Source: Zychaea mexicana
Lineage: Eukaryota; Mucoromycota; Mucoromycetes; Mucorales; Lichtheimiaceae
Reading direction: 5' to 3'
DNA length: 64,000 nucleotides
NCBI RefSeq assembly: GCF_025766255.1
Contig: NW_026516699.1
Location: forward strand, 124,001 to 188,000
The notes below the pieces were generated by a model. That model did no database searches, was not told where the DNA came from, and saw only the letters and a list, made by a program, of their open reading frames with translations. Positions within the stretch are counted from its first letter, which is position 1. Every line of letters starts with the position of its first letter. Positions 45,829 through 57,659 of the stretch are shown piece after piece. A program made the position numbers and the translations under genes.

Positions 45829-46249
45829 ATGTCGGCACAAGATCCTCAAATGCAATTTTCTGAAGCTGAGCAACGTGAGCTCGCTCAGGTAATTCAGGAG
45901 AACGATTTATAAAGTTGAAATCGAAAAATTGACTTTTTCTGCATTAACAACCGTAATAGTTCCTTGAAGCCGAGAATGCAAAGGCGCGTATTCAACAAAC
46001 TGTCCACGCCATGACTGATTCCTGCTGGGTAAATAATTGATAAAGTTGTGGTTTATGTTTTTGCCAGAAAAAAAAGAGAGTTACTCATTAGATTTGTTAC
46101 GCATGTATTAGGACAAGTGCATTTTCAAGATCAACAACAAAACGGATCGCAACGATGAAAGTTGCTTGTCCAACTGTGTCGAGCGTTTCCTTGACAGCAG
46201 TTTGTTTGTCGTCAAGCGTCTGGAAGACATGCGAAGCTCTGCTGTTTAA
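45829..46249 (+). CDS. TIM8: Mitochondrial small Tim protein Tim8
   Basis: Three exons: 45,829-45,888, 45,960-46,028 and 46,112-46,249; 88 residues, the normal length for small Tims. The twin CX3C motif is visible as CWDKC and CLSNC, split over exons 2 and 3. FLEAENAKARIQQTVHAMT and ERFLDSSLFVVKRLE match the Tim8/DDP1 side rather than Tim9, 10 or 13. It chaperones hydrophobic precursors through the intermembrane space together with Tim13. Confidence 0.92.
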
Positions 46250-46669
46250 GAGAAAGAGGAGCAGTGAACTTTGTCTTGTATATGTGAATCATAGAAGTCA
46301 AAAGAAAGAAGAATATAATGAATATATGCATATATTGTATTATATCAAGCCGCTCTTCGTCATTTAATATTAGGAGGAGGAAGGGAGGGATATAGCAAAA
46401 AAAGTCCCCCCTTTAGCTATGTTTATGTGTGCTGCCTGGAGCAAACAGCTGCGATCCCGATTGGCTTACTTTCTGAGTGAGTGTTGCTGGATACGGCGGT
46501 CATGAGATAATTCTGTAGCTATGGGTTGAGTAGTATTTAGGGCGAGTGCTCGCACACGCATATGCATATATATGGCGAGACAAAGCTTGCAACCCTTGTT
46601 TTCCTTGTTTGCCCTTTTTCTTTCTTTCTTTGTGTTGTCGTTGGAACGTAATTCGTATTGACGGCAATC
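46250..46669. other. Intergenic region
   Basis: No gene. A TTTCTTTC-type pyrimidine tract (about 46,615-46,632) precedes the next start codon. Confidence 0.4.
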
Positions 46670-46989
46670 ATGTTGCAGCAATCTACCTTGTCCGTTTCTG
46701 CTAATCAGCCAACCACCCAAGCTAGTACTACTGTTGGCCCTGCTAATAGAAACAGCGAGTCAGACCTGTTGCAACAACGTGCCACCAATACGAACCGCTC
46801 AAGCACTACTACTACTACTACTACTACTACTAATACTACTGCTAGTGGCAGTCAACAGCAACAGCAACGTCGCTCGAACAACAGAACTCCCACCGCTGAT
46901 AATGTGGTTCGAGCCATGAGCCCTGAAGGTCGACGCTATCTCAAGCCTGTCAATGGTATCCAGACCAAAGGGTTCGCGCGATCAGGTAT

Positions 46990-47024
<35 letters not shown>

Positions 47025-48927
47025 CTTTCTTGCGTCCTTGCCCCCTTTGCTTCATTGAATACACAAAATAACGCGTTCATTTATCTCGCTTACTCCTTAC
47101 GAATTTGCAACAAAGCCCAACGACGATCGTCCGTGTTGACACTGGGCTCTATTGAGCGACTGCAGCACTTTTATGCCAAACGTGATCTCAAAATAAACAA
47201 GTAAGCATATATAGAAGCACATTCCTTCCATATATCATGCCTGTAAGCATCATCAACATCCTAAGAAGCATATTACTAAATATGTGGTATGTGTTAGGGT
47301 GGGCATTTTGGGATTTAATAACAAGCAGGGTGGTGCAGGAACTCGCGGCAATAACAACAACAGCAACAATGACACCTTGAAAGAAGACAAAGAAGAACAT
47401 GACGATGCTGATGACGATGATGACGAGGACATGATTCTCCCAGAAGAGCGCCAACCACCACCACCTAGCTGGATGCAACTGGATGTCGAAACGGACCTTG
47501 ATGTGCTATTGAGCCAATGCTTCCAAGATGCTCAGGTGATGCTTCACAACTGGTGTATGATTTCTTCGGAGCATTCCGACTCGGACACTTGTTCCGACAA
47601 CGAAGGGGCAGGGTTCCACATTGCATCGCTCTTGCAGTCTGTGACACGCGCACTCGACTCAGTCCGCACCTACACGTTCCACAGGAATGACTTGACTGAA
47701 CATGCCATGAAAAGGTTACGCCATGCTGGTATTCAGCTGCTCGGCACGGTCAAGGACCTCGAACTTCGTCATCAAAGCGGTCAAGTCGGTGATGATGAAG
47801 GCTTTATCCCTTATAATCAGCTGCAACAAGAACGGGTCGCCATCCTTCGATATCTGGCCTTGGTGGAGGAGTTTGCGTTCAATCCACCCCATCACCATCA
47901 TGCTATCGGTTGCACAGAAGAACCGGTGCAAGTGTTTGAACATCCTCAAATTAACGCCTTGTTGGCACCTTATCGCAGCAACAATGATGATATCACCAGC
48001 AACAGCAGTAGCAGCAACAAGATGACTCGTGACAGCAAGAGACGATCCTCGTCAACGACAGAGATGAACTGGTTGGACCCTGCATGTTTCGTCAATGATG
48101 AGATGGGTAACTAATTCTATCATCACTATGGATATAATGGTTGTTAGGAGGGCGTGTTGTCTAATATGGTTCGTTGTTGTGGTACGTAGGACGCTACCAT
48201 GCACTATTAAGTGAATATATTCCCGACGAAAGCGCTCTGCTTCCAGACCCACATATGGATGAGGACGACTTTTTGGCTCACTTGGCGTAAGGATCTCTAA
48301 TTTTTCTCACGCGAGCGATCGATGAATACGTACCAAACAGCAAAGAGTAACCTTTCTTTATATGCCTTCATTAGTGACGGAAAAGTCCTGTGCAATGTCT
48401 ACAACAATATCGTGAATCGATCGCGTCGGCCTTTTGGTTTGATCAACAAGATCCACGATGATACCAAACGCACCTTCCGGGCAACCGAGAACCTCCGCTT
48501 CTTTGCAGCGTAAGTTGTTTATCGTCTGGTCTTCTTCCCGGACAACCTCTAAATATACACGTCTATTATAGTGCTTGCAAGCTTCGTTTTGACCTTCATA
48601 TCCATCCCTTTGATTCTGTCGAGGTGGCACGCAAGACTGAACGGGGCTTTTACATGGTTAGTACTAGTAGCATAATAACTCTGCCCATGTTAGCTAATAA
48701 CTGAAACTATCACATGCTCTATCTCGCTTTAGCTTAACCTGGCTGTCACTGCCTTTTGCAGCTGCGTGATTGCTGAGCTGCGTGAGAGTGCCGGCTCGGC
48801 AGCCTCCAAGAAGCGTGCTACCTTTTTGTCGCCGCCCACGAGTCCATCCGTTGTCGAACATGTTGAAAATGCTTTCTTCTCCAACAAGAACACCAACAAC
48901 AGCGGCAATAAATACCGTTTCCATTAA
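46670..48927 (+). CDS. Protein with calponin-homology-like domain
   Basis: Seven exons: 46,670-46,985, 47,116-47,200, 47,298-48,106, 48,190-48,286, 48,375-48,509, 48,572-48,656 and 48,733-48,927; phases join to 468 residues. The N-terminus is low complexity (Thr, Gln, Asn runs). A helical middle (LLQSVTRALDSVRTYTF, QERVAILRYLALVEEF) comes next. The C-terminal block DGKVLCNVYNNIV, RRPFGLINKIHDD, RATENLRFFAAAC and HPFDSVEVARKTERGFY has the layout of a calponin-homology domain like the one in Cdc24 or IQGAP-type proteins. No DH or PH domain is present, so it is not a Cdc24. Function is unknown; a link to cytoskeleton or small GTPases is an inference. A (TG)n run sits in intron 1. Confidence 0.75.
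46994..47022 (+). repeat. (TG)n microsatellite in intron 1
   Basis: An uninterrupted TG dinucleotide run of about 29 bases just downstream of the donor site of intron 1 of the CH-like gene. Confidence 0.9.
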
Positions 48928-49394
48928 CACATTCGTTTTCATATGTTTCCACTCATCATCTAGTATATAACATATCTCCCGCTTGAATATATATATATAT
49001 ATATTATGCTTTCCCTTTCTTATTATCACCACTGGCACCTCCATCCCCACTCATTCTACATAAACCCTTATACACTTTCATACACACAAAAAAATCAGGA
49101 AAACTTCTAAAAACCCGCATCATTTTCTATGAATATCATCTTTCTCTTATCATTATCCCCCCTCCCCTTCTTCGTTGATATATCATCATCGTAAAGACTA
49201 GTTTGATCTCTTCCTTCATTATCAATATATATATGGATAAAAATAAAAATCTACAATGTAAAAAATGAAAAGAAAGCTCGCTGCCTGAATAGAATATGCA
49301 CTCAAGACGGAGTTCACATTGGGCGAGAGAGCTCTCCACTTATTGCATTGCTGGCAACGGGTTTTCCGCTTCACAACTCGAAGAAAAATATACA
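48928..49394. other. Intergenic region
   Basis: Contains a short (TA)n run near 48,991-49,004. No gene recognised. An ATG at 49,296 is in frame with the proposed Gtr2 start but its upstream residues do not look conserved. Confidence 0.4.
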
Positions 49395-49771
49395 ATGAAC
49401 GTAAGTACTGTTATTTTAGCCAACCATTTCCTTGCTCTTTACTATTACTCAACTAATTGCTGCTTGACACATGCTCTAGTACGACTATCCACATGTCAAT
49501 GATTCCGAGATAACGTAAATGAACGATGTTTCTTTTGTAAATGGTCTAGGACAAGTTGGTATTCTCACACAAACACATACACACAGAACAACACTAACGT
49601 ATTGTTTATGAATCGTTTGTGTTGTCTCTCTTTAGCGACACCCTGGAGGACACTTCCGGATCCGATAAACCGCGCATTTTACTCATGGGTTTGCAAAGGT
49701 TCGAATCTATTTGATAGGGTTCCTTTTTTTTTATCTGCACCATAGTTAAAACCGAAGACGCTCATTCTCTC

Positions 49772-49807
<36 letters not shown>

Positions 49808-51532
49808 CTATACGTATTATTTTTATAGGAGCGGCAAGTCGAGTATTCAACGAGTCGTGTTTGGAAAAATGCCACCCAACGATACCCTTTATCTTGAAAG
49901 CACAACCAAAATCCAGAAAGAAGATATCACGTAAATGGAGAAAGAGTTAAAATTTACCTGATCTATTTATGCGAAGCTCTCTTGGCAAGAGGAGGAGGAA
50001 AATGGAACTGACGACAAATTGCTACTATGTTCTACTTGCTGTAGTCGATCATTTATCGATTTTCAGATATGGGACTTTCCCGGCCAAGTCAATTTTTTCG
50101 ACATGGCCTATGATTCGCAAGAGATATTTGGAGCAGTGGGAGCGCTGATATTCGTGATTGATGCACAGGTATGGAAGAATTGACAAAGACATCGTTGGCT
50201 AGAGATAAGTAGAAACGTAGCTGAATGGACTCCCGTAGGATGATTATAGCGAGGCTTTGCATCGGTTATTTTTCACTGTAACCAGTGCTTATCGTGTCAA
50301 CCAAAACATCAGCTTCGAAGTGCTGATCCATAAAGTGGATGGATTATCGGACGATTACAAAATTGGTAAAGGAAAAGTCCATAGGATGAGGCTACTGTTA
50401 AGCTTATGGTCTCGGCAGCAGAGATGTACTAACTTTTAAGAGAATAGATACACAACGCGATGTTCAACAGCGGATGAGTGATATGCTAGCAGATGCACAA
50501 CTGGAGCATATACATCTATCGTACTACCTTACCAGCATTTATGACCATTCAATCTACGAAGCCTTTAGTAAAATCATCCAAAAGTTGATCCGAGAGCTAC
50601 CCACTTTGGAAAATCTACTCAATGTGTTATGTCAGGTATTGGAAGGATTATCACTGGACCAGGAGAAAGAACGATAAAAATGCTGACCCTGGAACTTATT
50701 AAACGGTTAGAACTCGGGTATTGATAAGGCATATCTTTTTGACACATTAACAAAGATCTACATTGCTACGGACAGTTCTCCGGTGGATATGCAATCCTAT
50801 GAACTGTGCAGTGATATGATTGACGTCATTATCGACATTGAATGTATATATGGGTAAGCTTATCCTTACACTTGTTGTCCACTTGTTGTATGTTGTCAAA
50901 TCAAGCTGTAGATATTAAGTTTGTTTTTCTTTCATGCAGAGCACAAGTGCCTAGTCCAAACGGTCGATCATCAATCAGTGACGAAGAGGACGAATACGGC
51001 GAAAGTCATCATGTCAACGGCAACGGTAACGGCACAAGACTCCTACGAGATCCATACAATGGATCTGGCAACAACAACATCGTCAATGACGACGATGAAG
51101 GTGATGGAGGAGGAGGAGGAGGTGACGGCGATGACGGCGATGACGAGAGTCAGGAGCAATCGTTGAGAAGGGCAGATGGAGTTGGACTGCAAAATGAAGC
51201 AGAGGCATCAAGTCTGATCAAATTGGATAATGGTGATGTACTGTATATGCGAGAAGTTAACAGGTAAGACATCCATCTTTGACGATTTCACAATTCTCTA
51301 CTTTAAATTCACTTATACTGATAATTGCTGATTTAGATTACTGGTCCTTATCTGTCTACTGCGGCATGATAATTTTGAGAAGCACGGATTGATCGACTAC
51401 AACTTTCAATGCTTCAAGGAAGCAGTAACGGAAGTATTTGAGTTTTCGCAGAAACGAAATAGCCAACAACAAGAGCAGCAGCAGCAGCAACAAATGACTC
51501 ATTTGGCGCAGCAACAAAGTAACAGTGAATGA
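49395..51532 (+). CDS. GTR2: Rag-type GTPase Gtr2 (RagC/D)
   Basis: Ten exons: 49,395-49,400, 49,480-49,514, 49,636-49,698, 49,829-49,930, 50,045-50,168, 50,239-50,365, 50,448-50,635, 50,711-50,853, 50,940-51,263 and 51,337-51,532; 435 residues. The first exon is only six bases; a longer start at 49,296 is possible. The P-loop reads [11 protein letters not shown], the switch II region [11 protein letters not shown], and the G4-like motif HKVDGL. The Gtr1/RagA C-terminal roadblock domain follows. The protein forms a heterodimer with Gtr1 at the vacuole and passes amino-acid signals to TORC1. An acidic Gly/Asp-rich insertion (about 51,000-51,170) interrupts the C-terminal domain, and a poly-Gln run lies near the end. 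Confidence 0.93.
49771..49806 (+). repeat. (CA)n-(TA)n microsatellite in Gtr2 intron 3
   Basis: A CA run followed by a TA run inside the intron between exons 49,636-49,698 and 49,829-49,930. Confidence 0.9.
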
Positions 51533-51672
51533 ACCGTAAAATTACACCAAGTATATCTTCTACCATTGTCAAAAAAAAATTATAAATAAAAGAGACGCTC
51601 TTCTCCTCTTTCTCTCTCTCTCTTCCTTTCTCTTCACCCACCTCCCCAAATTTCTGCTTACAAGTCAACAAG

Positions 51673-52623
51673 ATGACTATCACAAAACTCGAAAACCAGT
51701 TGCCTGAACGGCTACCAAAAATGGTCGTCTTTGATCTGGACTACACTATTTGGGAGACCTGGTAAGGAAGGGGACGGCGAATCCTTATTTTGAAATTTAT
51801 CTGTTGCTGCGTATTTCTGTTACCAAAGGAATGCTAACTCATGACAAACATATTGCAGGATCGATTGCACAAGTGGTAAAAACAATCTACAATACTGGTG
51901 GTACTTGTTCAAGGACAAAATGGGACATTACTAACAACAAATACAGGCCCCCCTTTTGCTTACAGTGCTGAAGAGAACGTTATCTACGGCAGGTTTGTCT
52001 TGTTTTTGTACGATCCTTTGATTCCTCTCCCCCCAAAACTCTTATTAATGATAAGCTGAAAAAAAAAACTGCGGAATTTTTTAGAGGACGAGAAAATGTC
52101 AAGCTCTTCAAAGATATCACAGCAATATTTGCGCTAATCAAGTCATTCCCGGATACCAAGATTGGCATTGCATCGCGAACTCACACGCCCGATTGGTAAA
52201 GTTAGCTCTTCTACGTTGCTGTTATCGTTTTCCAGGTGACAGTAGTCATGTTTCTCCCGCAAATTAAAAAAGTTTCTGGAATTTTTGGTTTCATTCAGGG
52301 CAAGAGCTGCGCTCAAAATGCTGCGGGTTCCCGAACTTGGCGGTGCTCCTACGCTACAAAGCCAGATTGACATTATTGAAGCCTATCCATCGTCCAAGAT
52401 CAAGCACTTCCAAGCCTTGGAGAAGAAATCTGGAATTAGCTGCGAAGAGATGATCTTTTTTGACGACGAGTGGCGCAACAAGGAGGTGACCACATTAGGT
52501 GTCCAGTTCAACCATGTGGATACACGCAAGGGCGTCACCATGCAACAATTTATGGCGTCCCTGAGAAAGTTTGACAAAGAGTCTCGCTATGTGCAAACCA
52601 AACTTGACTTTAGCAAGCATTAG
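51673..52623 (+). CDS. Magnesium-dependent phosphatase 1 (MDP-1), HAD family
   Basis: Five exons: 51,673-51,761, 51,859-51,875 (17 bases), 51,947-51,992, 52,085-52,195 and 52,299-52,623; 195 residues. The catalytic DxDxT motif is VVFDLDYTIWETW, with the nucleophile as the first Asp. Motif II is in IASRTHTPDW and motif IV in FFDDEWRNK. This is the standard set for eukaryotic MDP-1, a small HAD phosphatase that removes phosphate from protein tyrosine or fructosamine-type substrates. It starts 140 bp after the Gtr2 stop, on the same strand. The eIF2-alpha gene follows about 257 bp later. Confidence 0.88.
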
Positions 52624-52879
52624 AAACGATGTCCATATCGTAATAGCTCCCCTCTCTTCCCCTCCCAACTTCATATATTTTCTGTTTCTCCTTCCCATGT
52701 AGATCTTTTTTTTTTCATATGCATAGTATATATACCTTACCTAATAAAATGGTTCCGTTGAGTCAAGAAATTGGGCGTGACTGGTTTGTTCGCAGTCGCC
52801 GCTTTTTTTGCCACTCACATATTTTTTTGGGAAAAAATGAGATAGCTTCGTCCCTCCTTAAAGCATATATACTACAAAA

Positions 52880-54248
52880 ATGAGTGAAAAGTTCCACTGC
52901 CGTATGTACGAAAATGAGCTTCCCAAGGTGGATGACGTTGTCATGGTAAACGTTCGACAGATTGCCGACATGGGTGCCTACGTCAAACTGGTAACGTCTA
53001 TCAAAGAATTTTATTTCAATATTCATTCGATTCGTAATATAATCATAAAAAAGAAAAGACCTGACATTGAGAACGCGCACTAACCACACTTGCAAATATA
53101 CACAAACTTTTCGTGGGACCACCGACGACTTTATACATATTTATATAGCTCGAATATGGAGATAGAGAGGGCATGATTTTGCTTTCCGAATTGTCTAGAC
53201 GACGTATTCGTTCGGTTCAGAAACTGATTCGCGTTGGACGAAATGAAGTCGTCGTTGTTCTTAGAGTGGATGAAGAAAAGGGTAAAAGAGGAATTCTACT
53301 TTTGAAGACTTGTGAACTGAACGTTTTATTTAACTAAAAGCGGAATGAAACTAGGTTATATTGATTTGTCGAAGCGTCGTGTCACGCCCGAAGATATCGC
53401 TAAATGTGAAGAACGTTTCAACAAGTCCAAGGCAGTTCACTCGATCCTTCGTCACGTTGCAGAAAAGCACGATATTGCACTCAAGGAACTCTACGAAAGC
53501 ATCGGCTGGCCATTATATAAGAAGTTTGGTCACGCATATGATGCCTTTAAACTTGCCATTACGTAAGTAAATTAACCACAGCATTTAACCAAGGGGGGTA
53601 GTGGTGGTTGAGATCGTTAGTGGGGTGATAATGAGTTAGAAAAACATACTAATATATGTTTTAATCAATCGAAAAGCGACTCGACACCGGTATTCGAAGG
53701 CATGGATATCAGCCCAGAAATTATGAACGAATTGGTGTCAAACATCAAGCGTAGAATGACTCCTCAACCCGTCAAGATCCGAGCACGTAAGTTGTTAGGG
53801 GATATATGCCCATGCACACAGGGTGGATAAGTGAAAGAAGGGAGATAATAATAGAGTGCCTTTATGTATAGAACTCGATTTGAGATGCACTGGTATCGAC
53901 GGTGTCAATGCAATCAAGAGCGCCTTAACGGCAGGTGAAGCAGTGTCGACCGAAAGTGTTCCTATCAAGGTGACATACCTCGCAGCACCCTTCTACGTTG
54001 TTACTGCAGACGCTTTGGACAAAACGACCGGTTTCGAAGTGATGGAATTGGCCATCAATGCCATCAAGGACACCTTAGAGTCGCACAAATGGTCCCGGTT
54101 CAAGGTCGAAAAGGAGGCCAAGTTGGTATCGGAGACGGATGATCGTGATTTCGCTGCTCTGATGGCACAGGCTGAGAAAGAGAACGAGTTGGTCAGTGGT
54201 GACGAGGACGAAGGCGACGGTGTGGCTGCTAGCGATGACGACATGTAA
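52880..54248 (+). CDS. SUI2: Translation initiation factor eIF2 subunit alpha
   Basis: Five exons: 52,880-52,990, 53,149-53,281, 53,355-53,562, 53,677-53,786 and 53,872-54,248; 312 residues. The N-terminal S1 domain starts at [17 protein letters not shown]. The loop [14 protein letters not shown] holds the serine that Gcn2-type kinases phosphorylate (Ser51/52). The helical domain ([20 protein letters not shown]) and the C-terminal alpha-beta domain follow, ending in an acidic tail. It is part of the eIF2-GTP-initiator tRNA complex and the switch of the integrated stress response. Confidence 0.97.
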
Positions 54249-55132
54249 AAGTACTCTTTGTTTTATATTACACACTATTAAAAAAAACCAAAAAGAAAAG
54301 AACTGGGAACATGCAATGGTTTTTCTTTTTCCTTTCATACAACAAACGTACACATCAATCTCTCTGTGTGCATTATCGGACAATGGGGTTTCTTGTAGTA
54401 GTGGACTAGTTGGTGTGAATAGCGGGTGTTGCTGTTGTTTTTGTCCGTTTTGGCAAAGAGCGAACAAAAGAGGTATGCATCTTATGACTTGACTGCTGCA
54501 TAACAAAGCGGTTTTATACGACGCCCAAGTAGACTGAAACAGGGACAACTCAAGTGAATCTGACACAAGATCCAAGCCCTTGATACGATGAGACCGATAT
54601 AGGCCTTGACAATAGAGACTGGCGCTCATGAAGACAAGGAATCATCCTCGATTGGTATCTCTGCTCTGGCTTAGTAGGTAGTAGCGGCGGGCTTACTGGT
54701 AAAGCAGGAAGAAGGCTGTTTAGCCTTATGCCGCATATGCATCTGTCTCAGCTAGACTAGGCTGTTCCTGCTGCGATATTCAAGCCTTGGTTCTGCAATC
54801 AAGTTGGCAATCATCTTGAGAAAGGCAAAGCAGAAGATACGTAAAGTGCAATCGACACAATGGCAATTGCCCCATCTAAGCATTTAACGTTGCACAAAAT
54901 GTTTCGGCTTCTCGTTGTGTCTCCAGCCACAGTGGGTGCCAATATATTAGCCATATAAAATAATGCCTAGAACTGTTGGTGACCCTGCGTTTTAACCTTT
55001 CTTTTACTTGTTAGTGTGTTGTTATTTGTGAGAGTGGAAAAGTACTCCTGGAAAACAACCTATTTTAACTTCTTTCATTCCTTTCTTTCTTCTTCTTCTC
55101 TCCCACTTTTTTATTTCTTTTAAAAGAATTCA
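54249..55132. other. Intergenic region, eIF2-alpha to MAPKK
   Basis: About 880 bp with short ORFs only. A pyrimidine-rich tract (55,070-55,115) precedes the MAPKK start. No RNA gene recognised. Confidence 0.4.
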
Positions 55133-57341
55133 ATGGTATTCGTCCCAGCAGAGCCCTCCAACAAACCACCCGCCTTGAACTTAGCACCACCACCACCATT
55201 TCGTGGTTTTGGCGGTGGCCCCAAAGGCAACAAGCGACGGCCCGGATTGAAACTCTCATTTGAACACTTGCAAACGCCACCAGCAACGTCCACAACCGTA
55301 CCAACAGAGAACAGCAGCGGCACCAATACCAGTAGCAGTAGCCAGAATACCTTTGCCGAAAAAGTAGGCAACATTGTCGGCAACAGCAGCAGGACTGCCC
55401 ATGCATCAGCCTTACAGCAACCCATTGCAGATTCAGCACAAAGCAAGCCTGCCATTAGCCAAAGATACCCGGGTTGTGGTGAAGATGATGAAGACGAAGA
55501 CGATGGTGAAGAATCGCTGGCTGCCGTGTATATGAAAGCAAGAGAACAAGAACAGCAACAGCAATCGCAACAAGAACAACAACAGCAGCAGCAGTCGCAA
55601 CAACAAGAACGATTGCCAAGTATAAGACGGAACCAGCATATTCCGGTATTACGGGAACCACCCCGGCCACCACCTGGACCACCTCCTGCGGGCTCGGTCG
55701 CTGCTCGTTACTATGGAAATAGCGGTAATGTAATCAACCTCATCGCAGCTTGATTGATAAACAGACAGATAGATGCATTTGGCTATTTCTCGATAGTTAT
55801 TTGAGTGCTCTGTATGCTCATACATAGTGATGATCATCGCTGTTTTTATAGGCAATGGCACTACAAATAACACCAGCACCATGTCAACCCCTGCTTCGTC
55901 GTCTGCATCGTCCTCATCCTCATCATCTGCAACATCCGCATCCGAGAATACCGAACAGGATAGCCAGTTTATGGAGATGAAGCCTGAGGATCTGGACGTG
56001 ATCAAGTTGTTGGGCGAGGGCGCAGCTGGAACGGTCAGAAAAGTCTATCACAGACCCACGAGACTCATCATGGCAAAAAAGGTAAAGTGGCAGTTTGGCT
56101 TCTATTCTCCCTTTTCCTTTCTTTTCGCTTCCTTCTACCGTCTCGCCCACCAACCCCTCCAAAGAGAGAGGAAGGAGGGGGGGGGATAGAAGTGTGTATA
56201 TCTGCATGTGTTTATACATTTTTGGAACTTTTCTCTCCCATTTTGACCCTGCCTTATCATTTTTTTTTGGTACGTATCTGTAGACCATTGGTACCGATCC
56301 GAATCCAAAAGTCCAACGACAAATTCTACGTGAACTATCATTCCAAAAGACATGTAGCTCGCCATACATTGTCTCTTTTTACGGTGCATTTCTGGAGGAT
56401 GGCGACACAACCCTGTCATTATGCATAGAGTTTTGTGAGGCTGGTAGCTTGGAAGATATATATAAACGCGCTCGAGATCTTGGCGGCGTGATTGGTGAAC
56501 CTGTTCTAGAACGCATCGCCGAATCGGTAAAGTCTTTTCTTTATAATAATAATGAGAAGGGTCTCTACTAGCTAACTAATATCTACTGGCCAACTGTATA
56601 GGTGTGTAAAGGTCTGGTGTACTTACAATCACAACATGTCATTCACAGAGGTATATTATAGGCTTTCTAACTGTTTGTTGTTCGTTAGCAGTGCTGTTAA
56701 TAAGAATTAACTCAAAACATCATAGACATCAAGCCATCCAATATTCTTGTTACGCGTAAAGGACAAATCAAACTATGCGATTTTGGTGTTTCGGGCGAAC
56801 TGATCAACTCGATTGCTAAAACATTTACTGGCACGAAGTACTACATGGCTGTAAGTCCCATTCTCTTTTGCACTTTATTCCAAAGAAAACTGTATTGTTA
56901 AGACTTGTCCAAATAGCCGGAACGTATCCAGGGTGCACCCTATGCCGTCCAATCGGATATCTGGTCGCTGGGGTTGACCTTGATCGAAGTATCTCAAAAC
57001 AGTCCAGCATTACCACCTCCAGATCAACCACAACTCTCCATCATCGAATTATTGGACTTGATTGTACGTCAACCTGTGCCTGTGATACGAGGATCCCATA
57101 TTTCAAAAGAATGTCGCAATTTTGTGGCTGTCTGGTACGTATATCAATCAATGTTTTTCAAGAGAACTTTGTGGCGCGCGACCATGTATTTAGTTTTAAA
57201 TTATATTTCTCTAGTTTGATCAAAAACCCGCGCGATCGCCCTGGGCCTGGAAGAATGCTAGAACATCCGTTCATACGCAAATGGCAAGACGTGCCAATGG
57301 ATTTGGAAACCTGGGTTAAGGAAGTTTGGAACTGGAAATAA
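55133..57341 (+). CDS. MAP kinase kinase, Mkk1/Mkk2-like
   Basis: Seven exons: 55,133-55,724, 55,852-56,081, 56,284-56,526, 56,602-56,650, 56,726-56,850, 56,917-57,134 and 57,215-57,341; 527 residues. A disordered N-terminus carries a docking-like site [10 protein letters not shown] and poly-Gln. The kinase domain has [17 protein letters not shown], the lysine in [15 protein letters not shown] (catalytic loop), [20 protein letters not shown] (activation loop with Ser and Thr four apart) and PERIQG. The activation loop SIAKT and the N-terminal docking site fit the cell-wall-integrity MAPKKs acting on Slt2/Mpk1; a Pbs2- or Ste7-like assignment is less likely. The gene is in tandem with Cog7. 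Confidence 0.9.
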
Positions 57342-57659
57342 GTTTAATAAAATTGTGTTGTGCATTTTGTTATATTCTACCAAACACGCTTTTGCACTTG
57401 ATACTTGGCGGGTGCATCTGTATAAGGCTACTAGCCACATAGAACATGGTAGGGCTTTTCTATGCCCAGTAGCTCTAACCATTCTCGTGGTAAAAGAATT
57501 ACAAGTATTTTTGTTGTCAGCAAGCAAATGCTGCCCTGAATAAAGCTCTTTTCGAGACCCAGCTCTTGACTTATTAGTAGAGCGCGTTCTTCTCTATAAC
57601 CTACAAAACGTCTAGCCTCACTCTGCTCTCTCCCATAACCTTTCAATGCACCAACAATA
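57342..57659. other. Intergenic region
   Basis: Short spacer of about 318 bp between the MAPKK and Cog7. Nothing further was recognised. Confidence 0.4.

Noticed and set aside
45610..45912. 100-codon frame overlapping the Tim8 start
   Set aside because: The Tim8 ATG at 45,829 inside it gives the expected length and twin CX3C motifs; the upstream extension is not Tim-like.
55433..55682. Hydrophobic minus-strand frames opposite the MAPKK poly-Gln region
   Set aside because: Leu/Val-rich frames are the antisense of CAA/CAG repeats.
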